Positions 41,955-52,815 of a DNA stretch of 64,000 nucleotides are shown in pieces; the first letter of the stretch is position 1, and every line of letters starts with the position of its first letter. The position numbers were made by a program, and so were the translations under genes. Origin of the DNA: Eutreptiella sp. 'Long Island Sound 2002' (Eukaryota; Euglenozoa; Euglenophyceae; Eutreptiales; Eutreptiaceae); NCBI GenBank assembly GCA_964036045.1, contig OZ038380.1, forward strand, positions 125,780,899 to 125,844,898. Reading direction: 5' to 3'. The notes below the pieces were generated by a model, which was not told where the DNA came from, did not search any database, and worked only from the letters and a program-made list of their open reading frames with translations.

Positions 41955-44560
41955 TTAGGTGGCGGCGCTGCTGGCCGGGGGGTCAGGCGCGTCGTGCTGT
42001 GTGGCGGGCAGGGCTGCTGGGGTGCTGTGGGTGCCGCCGGTGTCGGTGCGCCGACGCTTGTGAGGTGGTGAGGTAGTTTGTGTGTGCGGAGCTAGGCTTT
42101 GGGTGATGTCCGATAGGCCAAAGCCGTCTCGCTGTGTCTCTCATAGGGTCTCCGGCAGGCGCCTGAGGACATACGGGTGGTCCTGGGGCGCAAGGAGGTT
42201 GCAGGGGTGGACTCCGAGGGGGTGGAGCGCATCGGCCAGCATGGTCTCCCATGCGGCCTTCGGGATGCACCCCCCTGCCCGCCGGAGGCGGCAGTTCTCC
42301 ACCGACCCCTTGCGGTGCCGGTGGACCAGGCCCTTGAGGGATGGCTCTGCCCGGGCCCACTTTCGCAGCTCCCAGAGCTGCGTATGGGTCCAGCGCTGCC
42401 ATTACTGTCCCTGGGCGGGGCCGCGGTCTTGGGCGGAGGAGTGGGCGTGGGTGGGCGTGACGGGGTCATGGGGACTGGTGGCGGTGGCGGGCCTGAGGGA
42501 TTCCTCGTAGTCCTGTTCCGTGGGGGTGCATGGGGAGTGAAGGCACGAGCGGATGTGGACTCGCGGGTGTGCGCGCACAATGTCCGCCTCGGGGTTCGCG
42601 GCGGCGGCAGTAGCGGGGCATGCACTGTATGCGGGCTGACATCGAGGGTTGGTAGCGGGGCGGGGACGCTGCTGGCAAATCCTGGCGTCGTTCTGGCCCG
42701 GTCTGGGGCAGTCTGTTGGCCTGGGGTGCGGTCTTTGAGAGGTGGCGAGATGAGGTGCGTCGCGCTTCGGCGGCGGCGCACTCGCCATGAAGGTGGTGGC
42801 GGTCGCGTTGGTGACGGTGAGGGGGCGCCGTGCTGGGCGCTGCTGCCTCCGGGCCTGGGATGGCTGGGGCTGAATGTCATGGAGGACGTCCTCGGGGGGT
42901 CGGGCTCGCGCTGCCGTCGTGGCGCCGGGCTTGGGCTCCGGCTTGGGTTTGGCTGCGGGTTGTGGCCGCGGCGCGCTGACGGGTTTGGGCGGCTGCGTGG
43001 CCCCGGTCTTGGGTCTCGGCCACGCTGCGGGCGCGGGCCTCGTCGGGGCGTGTGCCTTGGCGGCGGCGGGGTTGCTCGCGGTGGAAACGGTTTTGGGGGC
43101 CCGTTCCGGAGGTTTCCCCCGCCGTTTGGGGGATGGGGTGCTGGATGAGGATGTGGTGGTGGTGGTGGTGAATGAGGTAGTTGTGGTGGTGGAGGTTGTG
43201 GAGTCGGAGGCGGAGGAGAGGGCCGTGGGGGATGGCGGAGGGCTCTGGGCTGCGGAGGCAGGCGTAGAATGCTGGGTCCTGCGAGTAGTGAGAACGAGGG
43301 TACGGGTTCCGACACCGGGCGTGTGCGCGCGCTTTCCGTGATGACCTGTGTGTGCTGGTGCCGGTGTAGGTGCATGTGGCGGTGTGGTGGCGTTGTCTTG
43401 GCTGCGTGGGCACGTGGGCTATCCGGGGGGTGTCCATATCTGCTCCAGGACGTGTGGGTGCGTTTGCTGGAGGTAGTCGAGGGTGCGGAAGAAACATCGC
43501 TGGATGCCGGGCATGTCCTCCTCCGTGAGTTGGGAGTAGTTTTGGGTGGGTGTGTGGGGGCCCGGCCACAGCAGCGCCATGAGGCGGGCTGCCACCATGT
43601 ATGGGCAGAGCTGTAGGGTTGTGGGGTGTGGAGGGTTGGGTCCCCTGCGGTTTAGGGGGGCCTCCCTCTGCCGGGGGCGCAGCGAGACCTTCGACAGCCA
43701 TCGGTCCGTGGGGATCCCCCAGGTCCGCTGGGCCCACTTGGCAAGGCAATACATTGCCCTACGTAGGCCCTGGTTGCCGCTGCGGATGGAGAGCAGCGTG
43801 TCCAGGTACTTGCGTTCCCACGCGCCCCAGAGGTGGGGGTCGTCCGGCTCGTCCTCCCTCGCGTATGTTTCGAGGCCTGGGTTGTGTGGGCGGGGGGCGT
43901 AGTCGGCGGGGAGGAGGGAGTCAGTGCCGTGCACCACCCAGTGGCCAGTTGGTGCGTGGTAGTGGGTGGTGGAGAGGGTGTAGTGCAGATTGTACATGAG
44001 GGTCATGTACGTGGGGGGGGCTGGCTGCTGGTCGTCGGTGGTAGGGATGTCCCCCGGGACGTGGTGCCTGAAGTTGCTCAGGGAGGCCATCCGGGCTACC
44101 CATGTTTCCCGCTCCCACTCTTTGGTGTTGCTGGGGGTGGCCCTGGCTGGGCAGTTGGCCATGTTGGGCTCGCGGTAGCGGGTGCGGCCCTGGGTGTCCT
44201 CCCGCTCCGGCACGGGGTGTCCGACTAGGTGTCGCACCAAGTCGATGGGGGGCAGCCCGATTCGGTCCCCCGTGGGGGGCGGGCTCTCGCGGTCTTGGGT
44301 GGCGCGTGGGGGGCGGTCGTGTCGGGCGACGTGGAGGAAGGCGTCGAAGAGGAAGTCTCAGACGCCCTTTCCCAGGGTGGCCGCCTGGACCAGGGTGATC
44401 GCCCGGATGTGCTGGGTGGTGCCGGAGGTGTGGAGGCGCAGCACGTACTGGTCCCCGAGTCCCTGGAGGGGCTGCCGTACTGCTGCGGGCTTGTGCAGGG
44501 CGTAGGGCTCGGCCGGTGCGGTGGCTGGTGGTGCGGGGTGTGATGGGGGGGGTGGTGTGG
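41955..44560 (-). pseudogene. LINE-beta ORF_B, long copy
   Basis: Minus strand. About 44560-44360 encodes YVLRLHTSGTTQHIRAITL and TLGKGV, then TGA, then DFLFDAFLHVAR. The frame from 44240 to 43419 is 273 intact codons: VRHLVGHPVPE, GHWVVHGTDSLLP, WERKYLDTLLSIRSGNQG, MYCLAKWAQRTW and LTEEDMPGIQRCFFRTLDYL. A Thr/Ser run and a Lys/Pro-rich stretch follow (43330-42850), with frame changes at homopolymers. Then come THTQLWELRKWARAEP (about 42380-42340) and PKAAWETMLADALHPLG, ending at 41955. Block order is the same as in alpha ORF_B. Composition of the 273-codon part is that of a normal folded protein, unlike the repeats around it. Function unknown. Retention in two lineages suggests the element needs it. 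Confidence 0.75.
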
Positions 44561-46635
44561 GCTTGGGGGGCTGGTGGTCATTGTCGCGTGTGGGGTCGGG
44601 TGATGGGGCTTCTTGTGGGGGTCGCGGGAGGGGGGACTCGCGGTGGTGTGTGTCGGCAGGGGCATCAACGTCAATCGGTAGGTGGAGGCTGCCGCCTGTT
44701 GCGTCTGTGGCCTGGTCCCGGGGAGGGGGCGGGGGAGGGTGGTGTCAGGGTGGCACTGTTGGTGATGGGGGGGGCGGGGGTGGGTGTTGTGCTGGCTGGG
44801 GGTCTGCGTGTTCCTGTGGGTCCTGTGGGTGTTGCGTGTGTGTGCCGTGTGGTCCTTGCGGCCCCTGGCTGGTTGTGGTGCTCAGGTGAGGGTGGGAGGC
44901 GGCCGCATGGGCGTCTGGGTGGGGCTGTTGTCCGTATGTAATGGGTGGCTGCTGGTGGATGGTGCTCGCTGGTATGGGGTATGGGTGGGGGGGCTGCTGG
45001 TAGTGGTGGGGCGCTCCTACTAGGGTCTGGTGTTGTTACTGTGGGTGCGCGGCTCCCCGCTGGTCCATGGGGGTGTACCGTGGCTCGTGTGCCGTGGGCT
45101 CGTGTAGTGGGGGCGGCGGGTGGTGCATGACCGCGTGGTGGTGGTGTTGAGGATGTGCTGGTTGTGTGTGGTACCCTGGCGTTGGTGGGTGTGGTTGTAG
45201 GGGCTGGTGGTGGTGGTATTCGTGATGGTGTGGTGTGCTGATGCGTGCTGTGTGGGGTGGGCGGTTCGTGGGGCCCGGCTGTGCTGGGGCGTGGTGGGGA
45301 TGCAGCTGGTGGGAGTCGCCGTAGTATTGGGGCATCAGGGGGTAGGGGCTGGGGGGGACGGGGGCGTGGTGATGGTGTTGGTGGTACCATGTCCCCTGGC
45401 TCTGCGCGTATGGTGGTCCTGGCATGGTGTGGACATGTGTGGGCGGTGGTGGCTGGCTGGGCTGCAGGGTTAGGATGCTGCGGTACGGTGGTGCTGGTGG
45501 GCGCTGGTTGTGGCGGTGCTGTTGGTGTGCCCCGGGGGTCTGGGCGTGGGGTGGTGCGGTGTGGCTGGACCCGGGCCCTGGTCAGGGTGTCGCGCCCTGC
45601 TGGCGGGCGCGCTGGCGGGCCCCCTGACCTGTTTTGGTCTTCTTGGCCTGGCCGGTGCCGGGGGCGGGTGAACCCCTCTTTACCCGTGGGGGCGACGGAG
45701 AGCGGGCGTGCCAGCGGTGTGCCTCTCTGAGGCGCGTCTCCAGGCCTCTGACGTAGGCGCGCTGGTCCGTGAGGCCCATCCGCGTGGCGGTGGCCTCGTC
45801 GGGGGCGGCCAGGTGGGCGACCTGAAAGGACGCCCAGCCCTCCAGGGGCTTCAGCAGCGTGTGATGGGGGTGGTGTGCCGGGTAGAGGAGTGCGCTGGGT
45901 GGGTAAGGTGTTCCTTTCTGTCGGCCGAGGGCGGTGTTGAACCGGCGGCAAGTGATTCAGAGGTAGGCTGCTATTTCCTCTGGTGCCGTGTCCGCCCACG
46001 CTTCTGGCCTCAGGGCTGCTGCTTTGGGGGCCGGGGGTTCTGGGTCTGGGAGGTATAGGTCACTGTGGTGGAGGTATAGGGCGAGAAGGACCTGACGGGC
46101 CGCCACGTTCAAGCCGCCCCCGCTGTGGCGTAAGGGTGGGCTGTGGGGGGGCAGGGGTGTGCTGTCCGAGGCCACGGCTATGGTCCATGCGTGGTCCGCC
46201 GCTTCCGCCACGTAGTACCCCCTCAGATGGTTCGGGAGGGTGTCCGTGAGTGGCCCGAAGAAGCTGGGGTGGCTGGCGGGTGGGGGCTGCAGCTGGGGCC
46301 GCGGGGCGCTCGCGGTGGTGGGGGTTGAGGTCCCCGGAGTGGGGGCAGTGGGTGAGGCGGTGCGTGGCTCCCAGGCAGACCCAGTGGTCTGCGTTGCAGG
46401 GCAGGGCGGTCTGTGGTGGCCGCTGGCGTACGCAGAGGGGACATGCGGTGTCTGGCGGTTGGTGCTACCTGTGGACGGACGGTGGCGTGGAGGGATGGGG
46501 GCTGGCGGCGCGAGCGTGCTGGTGGGCGTGTGTGCGGTGCCTGGGATGCCCGTGTGTGCCGTGCCCCTGGTGTGCTTGGTTGATGGTGTGTAGGCATGGT
46601 GGAGGTCCCGTGTTGGTATGTCATGGGGTAGGTTC
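44561..46635 (-). pseudogene. Coding fragments between LINE-beta ORF2 and ORF_B
   Basis: Natural-looking frames occur at 46211-45957 (TIAVASDSTPLPPHSP; VLLALYLHHSDLYLPDPEPP), about 45900-45582 (MGLTDQRAYVRGLETRLREA and a basic SPSPPRVKRGSPAPG end) and 45425-45036 (H/P/Y-rich). They are separated by frame changes. The first parts weakly resemble the end of the alpha upstream ORF near 53.8-53.5 kb. The H/P/Y-rich part resembles that of alpha ORF_B. They could be the true N-terminal half of beta ORF_B or a separate decayed ORF. The long Pro/Thr-rich frame 45999-44671 is probably a shadow. Confidence 0.45.
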
Positions 46636-49600
46636 TCATGGTTGGTAGAACAGGAGTTTCAGGAGGTGGGCTTGGTCTGTTTGTGGCAGGGTTGCTGCAT
46701 GCTGTAGGTATTTGTGGGTGCGGTATGTGAGCTGCTCCGCTGTCTTGGCAACGGCCGTCCGTTGCATGTGCACCGCTGTGGCCTGGAGGTCCTCCGCGTG
46801 GGTGCGTAGCAAGGTGTAGACGGCAGTGGGGACGAGTCCCCTGCGGACCGCCTCGAGTACCTCCATCTGCTTGAGGATGGTGGTGAGTTGCTGGGTTGCC
46901 GGGGACTGCGTCAGCCATCCGGCGTGCTGTTCGATGGCGTGGGTTGGGTTCCAGTCTGTGAGGGTGTCCAGTCCTCTGTACAGGGGGCACACCGTGGAGT
47001 GGTCCCAGGTTTCTTCTTCCGCCTGGGCACAGATGCATTTGGTGTATCCTGCGGGGACGTGGATCGAGCGGCGCCCATACCATCGGTGGTATCGGGTGAG
47101 GAGGGGAAGCTGTTCGAGGGCGAGTTGGAGTCAGGTTTCCTGTAGGTGTGCTGGGAGGCTATCCGGGCGCAGGGCGGAGTAGTAGAGGGGGGTGTGGACG
47201 GAGTCTTCGAGGCGTCGGAGGAGTTCGCTGTTCGCTGGGTGGCCCAGTGTGGTGGCCAGCTGATGGATGGGTGTTGGGTAGTGGTACTGCTTGTCTCGAT
47301 CTGTGTACAGCGTGTCCTCGGGTATCCATTGGGGGGGCTGTGTGGCCCAGGGTATCGGGGGCAGGTGCTGCAGGTCGCTGTGGTGTGGGGTGTCCAGCCG
47401 TACGTGTTCGAGCCTTGGGATGTGGCTGGTGCTCTGGTGGTTGGCCTGCATGTCTGCGCGCCCATTGCCGTATGCGTAGCGGTGTGACTCCTGTTTGACG
47501 ATGTGTAGGGCGTCCTGGAAGTGCATGCCCCTGAAGGCCATCCATCGTCCTAACGCTTGTGTGGTGAGGCCGGACTCGAGTGCTTTGTGGAGGGGCAGGT
47601 CCGCAAGGCGCCTGGTGAGGTGGATGTCAACCGAGGCGTCCACGACTACCCAGACCTTGCGGGGCCGGATCATTGTGGGTGGTGGTGTGGCGGTGACGGC
47701 GTCTGCCAGGGTGCGCAGTTTGCTGTGGGAGGACGCCCCAAAGATGGTGGTCCCGGTGTGGTGTTCCACGTGGAGGCCGTCCGCGTGCCGGGTGATGCGC
47801 ACGGAGGCACAACTGACCGTGGGGGTGCGTTGCTGGGTGCCGGATGCGTCAGTGAAGTAGATGATGTCGGTGTCGCTGGGTATGGGGAGGCGGGCAGTTG
47901 CTGTGGGGTGATAGATGTAGACGGGGTTCCCTTGGGCGGTTCTGGCGGTGATTTGCCTGGGTTGCTGTAGCGGCGCTGCATAGATGTCTATCCCCTTAGG
48001 TGATGATGGCCTGGGCTCATGGGGTGAGGCGGAGGAGGCCCCTATCTGGGCGCCCCTGGGTGAGATACGCGTACATCAGGTGAAAGAGGTAGCCCGTATT
48101 GGGGTGGAACTTCTGGCACGTGATGGCCCGTCGCCGCTCCTTGTTGTCTTTGTCGCCGTGGAGGGTGGGGCATTTGTGCTGTAGGGGGCGCATGGGTGCC
48201 TCCTGAGGTCCTGCGCGGTGTGGGTTGCAGCGGTCGTACTCCATGGCAACGCTGTTTCGGTCTGCCCGCTCGTTGGTGAACGTCCATGTCCCATTGGGTG
48301 TTCGGGTCCAAGCTACGTGCGCTGGGTGGTCTGGGGGTACCGTGTCAAACCAGGGGGAGGGCCATGCCTGCTGGTCGGCGTTGGCGGCGGCGGTGGCGGT
48401 GTGGTAGTTGGTGGAGATGAGGTGCAGCAGGGACCACGGAGTGTCGAGGGCTGCCGGGCCCCAGTGCCAGCACGTGCGTGGTATGCCCTGGTCACTGTGT
48501 CTGACTGGTGGTACATCGGTCTCCAGTGCGTTGTGTTTGGGGATGGACCAGGGGGCATGGTGTCGCTGGACAGTGCAGGTAGCATGTTTGTGGCCGTTTG
48601 GTGCTAGTAGCAGGATGGTGGGTGGTGTCCAGCCTTCAGCTGACGGGTCGGGCTCCTCCTGCGTCGTGCTGCCGTCGTTGGGGGCCCCCTCGCTCGTTCG
48701 GGCGGGGCCTCGGGTGCTGGCGCTGGAAGGCCTTGTACGCCGTGTCGATGTCCTTGGGCCCCGGCATGTCGCGCCCTGCCCTCGTAGCGGATGCGCGGAG
48801 GTACGCTTGGAAGACGCGGTGTGCTGGCCATTGTGGGTCGGAAAGGAACGGGGCGTGGTGGGCGTCGCACTGGGCCATGATCCACATTTGTGTTAGGGTG
48901 ATATACACTATGGTGATGGTGGCTCCCACGAGGTGCAGGGTGTCCACCACGCCTGCCGGGTGTCGGTGGATGTCGGTGTACGTGGCCACAAGTGGCCCCT
49001 GTTGATCGCAGTGGTGGTTTGTCAGGATGGCGTGCGTGTGGTGCGGTAGGGAGAGTTGTAAGTGGGCCCAGATACCAGTGCCCACGGAGGTGGAGACGCC
49101 GTGTTGTGCCAGTATCCACCGGGGGCAGGTGTTGTGGGCCATTTGCGCTTCTTTTATGCGTATGGCTGCCGCTTCGCGAACTTCAGGCTGGTGGTTGTGT
49201 GTCACCCTGTGTAGGAGGTGCGCTGCGTGTTTGGCATAGGTCATGTCGACCTGGGCGCCTGTATTGTCTCCGTAGTAGCGCCAGTGGGCCATCATGGCCT
49301 CCTTGGGGAAAGACGTGGGCCAGCGTCTGTGTTGCGTCCATGCCTTCGTCACCTGCTGTGGAGCGTGGCGTAGGGCGTCTTGGGGGTGTGGGAGGTGCAG
49401 GGCTTTGTATCCGATGGCCGCGTTGAGCACCGCTTCCATGAAGTACGCCAGGCCCTGCGTAGACAAGAGGTCCTGCCTGGCAATTGAGGTAGCCGGGCGA
49501 GGCGCTCTTCCAGCTTGCTTGGGAGTGTGATGCGGTGGTGCCGCGTTGCCCGTGTGACTCCCAGGTGGACTGTGGTGTCTTCCAGGTGTAGGGGTTCGCC

Positions 49601-50369
49601 TTTCCGGATTGTGGGGGGTGGGGGTCCTGGCGTCGGCCAGCCCGACAAATTTGCGAGGTGCACTAGAAGCTGGTGGGCGTCCAGGTAGGTTGTGGTGAGT
49701 TGGAGAATGGCGGACGCTTGCTCGGTGGTCGTTGGTGGCCCTGCGTTCTCAGGGTCGCGGTGGCGGGTGGCTGTAGTTAGGAGGTTGTCGTCCGCGAAGT
49801 TGATGAGGGGGGACCGTAGCGGGTATGGGGCGTACCCCGGGTATACCCGTGCTAGGTCAAATGTAAGTGGTAGGGTGACGAGGAGGTAGAGGAATGGGCC
49901 CTCGGCGCCACCCTGGGGGACCCTGCTGTCTGTGCCGGTCCAGGGGGGTAAGCCCTGTGGCTGTGATGACGGCGTAGAGCTGGGTCTGGATGTACCCGGT
50001 CATGAAGGATAGGAATGGGAGGCCCATGGCATCCCATACCTCTGTGAGGAGCCGGTGTGGGGCGTGGCGGAACGCGCCTTGTACATCGAGGGAGGCAACA
50101 ATCATCTCGTAGGGGTTCATCTTCAGTGCGGTGTCCTGGAGGAAGATGGCCTTGTGGTGGGACCTGCCGGCCATGTCTCCCCACATGCTGGCGGGCACGT
50201 GGGCGAAGACCGACGGCGGGATGCGGCCCAGGATGAGCGTCCACACCAGCTTGACTTCGGTGGTGGCGCAGACTATCGGCCGCCAGTTCCCCGGCTGCAG
50301 CCAGTCCCCCTTCTTGTAGAGGGGGTGGACCAGGTTGCCCACTCAGGGGGGATGGGTGTGGTGCCCGTA
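46636..50369 (-). pseudogene. LINE-beta ORF2: reverse transcriptase, RNase H, zinc knuckle (5'-truncated)
   Basis: Begins at 50369 in the RT with TGTTPIPPEW and VHPLYKKGDWLQPGNWRP. Motif A at about 50085 is ASLDVQGAF, with the catalytic Asp intact. Motif C at about 49800 is LINFADDN. The frame 49466-48636 is the thumb/connection region (PRWILAQHGVSTSVGTGIW). RNase H starts near 47860 with YFTDASG. The second position reads SSHSKLRTL (Lys where alpha has Glu), the third is VVDASVD, and the fourth GNGRAD. A zinc knuckle (CICAQAEEETWDHSTVC) lies near 47040-46990, and the frame ends LLFYQP at 46636. At least five frame changes break it. It is clearly related to alpha but strongly diverged. The endonuclease is missing because an alpha fragment is joined on. 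Confidence 0.9.
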
Positions 50370-52815
50370 GGTGTGACTGCAACTTGGGAGGAAGGGTGGT
50401 GTCCTCAGGGTTGGCGGCCTGGATCACCCCGAGGTGGGTGGTGGTTGTCACGACTTGCACGGGGGGGTCCTTGTGGCCTTAGTGTGGGGGGTGCGGCAGA
50501 CCCATTGATCATGGCCACTGACTTTTTTGGGGTGCACGATGAGGCTGTTGCCGGAGAGGTAGGGGTTGGTCACGTCCAGTAAGTCGTTGGCTTGCTGGGT
50601 GACCGTTGGTCCGGGGTCTGGGGTGTGGGGTTCGTGTGGGGTGTGTGCGACCGTGAGGTTGGTGTCGTCCGCGAAGCCCACCAGGGGGGAGAGGAGGGGG
50701 TAGGGTGCGTAGGCCGGGTAATCCTGTTCGATTGTGAGGGCCAGGGGGAGTGTCACGAGGAGGCACAGGAAGGGGCCTTCCGCTCCTCCTTGGGGGACCC
50801 CGCTGCCTGGCTCCAGGAAGGGGGTGAGGCCTGCTCCAGTGCGGACTGTTTACTTGCGGGTGCGGATGTAGCCGGAGGCGAAGTTGTGGAAGGGGAGGCC
50901 CATGCGTTTCCACATCGCCTCCAGAAGGAGCCAGGGGGTGTTTGGGAAGGCGCCCTTGACGGTGAGGGAGGCAATGATGAGGTCCACCGGGTCCATGTCG
51001 GCGATGGTGTCTTGGAAGAAGATGGCCTCGTGTGGGGACCGGCCCGGGATGGCCCCCCAGAGGCTGGCGGTTATGTGGGGGTCCAGGTGGGGGCGCGTGC
51101 GGCGCAGGAGCATGGTCCAGAGGATTTTGACCTCCGTGACTGCACAGACTATGGGGCGCCAGTTGTCCGGGTTGGCCCAGTCCCCTTTTTTGTAGAGGGG
51201 GCGGACAACGTTTGCCCAGTCTGGTGGCAGGGGGGTTTGCCCCGTGACGATGTCCCAGAGGGAGTGGGCGAGGATTGGGAGGAGGTGGGCGGGGAGGTGG
51301 TAGTATGCCTCTGCAGGGAGGCCGTCGTAGCCTGGGGCTTTTTGTTGCCGGAGACTGTGGATGGCCCTCCGGACCTTGTGGATGCCAAAGGGGCGCTTTT
51401 CCAGTTGCCTCCCCTGGGCGTCGTTGAAGACATGAGGGAGGCAGTCGACTTTGGCCTGAGTGTCCGTGTCCAATGTGTCTTGGGTGGGCGTGTGTTGTTG
51501 GAGGAAGCTGTCTTGGGTGGCCCGGAGCACGGTGGCTGGGTCGTTGGTGAGGGAGCTGTCCTCCTGCCTGACCGTGGTGATGGTGCGGTGGCCGTTGTCG
51601 GTCATGGCGTCGTTGAGGTGGCGGTTGGTGTTGTAGGGGAGTTCGTGTTGCGCAAACTGTTCGTGCTCCTGGGCGATGCGCTGTTGCCTGTGGATGTGCC
51701 ACTTCTGCAGGTCTACCCTGATGTGGGCTATCTGCGTCCTGCAGTGGTGGACGTGGCGGCAGTTTTGGGGGGTGTCCGTGTGGAGGAGGGTCACCAATTG
51801 CTGCTTGGCATGCCAAAGGTCATTGAGCATGTCCCCGAGGGCCGTGGACGGTCGGTCGTCGTCAGTGTGGCGGTGCTGCTGAAAACCGCAGGCGACGGCA
51901 GCTGTGCGCATGGCTGTGAGTAGGTCGGTGGGGTCCGGTTGGATGCGCCGGGCGCGGTCTATGGCCCTGTGATATCGGGACCAGGCCTGTTTGTTGTGCC
52001 GTTGGGGCATTCTCAGAAGGGTTTGCAGGCCTTGGTCCGCATCTTCTGGGGGGCTGGGGGGAAGGTTGGGGATGGTGAGGCGGATATGCAGGGGGCTATC
52101 GCCTGTGGGTCCCAGCGGGAGGGGCCCATACCGGGCCTCCGCCCGGTTGATGGTGGTGGGGTCGCCATAGCATACGTCGATGCGGGAGGGGGCGGCCTCT
52201 GTTTCGTGGGGGAAGTGGGATGGCTGGCCTTCGAGGTTGGCCGTCAGGTCCACGAGCCCCAGCATTTCGATGGTGTTGCGGACTGCTTGGTCCTGGGGTG
52301 TGGCCTGTCCCCCTCGCTCCGCCGGGGTGGGGGAGGCGTTCATGTCGCTGATGATGACTGTGGAAGCGAGCATGGCTTTCTGGCAGTATGCTTCGGCCAG
52401 GGCTTGGACGAAGACTTCTGTGGCATCGCCGAAAAGGACGTGTGCGTTGATGACGTTGAGTTGCCATCCGTCTCCGACGACCTCGTAGACGCCTAGTCTT
52501 CCTGGGATGCTGAGGTGGTGGACTAGGTGGAAGTGGATGCCAGCTCGGGCGTATAGGGGGGTCCCCTTGTGCCAGTAGCATTTGTACGCTTTCTGGTCCG
52601 GGATATATATCCGGGGTGGTGTCTGGAGGGTCGTCGCGTTTTAGGCCCTGCTCCTGGAAGGTGAGGAGGTGGGGAACCCATTCCGCCCTCTGTGCCATCA
52701 GGAGCTCCTGGAGGGCGGCTGTGGCGTCCTTGGAGTACGTGATGGCTGGGTGGTTGAGGTCGAGCAGGTTGACGGTGGCCTCAGTGCGGGCGGGCCGAAG
52801 CTGTGGAGGCTTACA
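50370..52815 (-). pseudogene. LINE-alpha ORF2, 5' part: endonuclease and first half of reverse transcriptase
   Basis: The only piece carrying the AP-type endonuclease. Near 52660-52640 is LLTFQEQGL (catalytic Glu). After a frame change near 52615 come GTPLYARAGIHFHL and QLNVINAHVLF. The frame 52373-50850 (507 codons) then contains ISDMNASP (Asp/Asn pair), SRIDVCYGDP, and GDSPLHIRL (the His box). RT begins with KAPGYDGLPAEAYYHLP, PLYKKGDWANPDNWRPIVC and IPGRSPHEAIFFQDT; motif A is ASLTVKGAF, again with Thr for Asp. After a stop near 50850 the frame resumes with FADDTN near 50665. The piece ends in PPKLQSHL at 50370, where beta sequence takes over. Confidence 0.9.

Noticed and set aside
44671-45999. 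442-codon Pro/Thr-rich minus frame
   Set aside because: The more natural protein composition is in other frames at 45900-45582 and 45425-45036; this one looks like a shadow.
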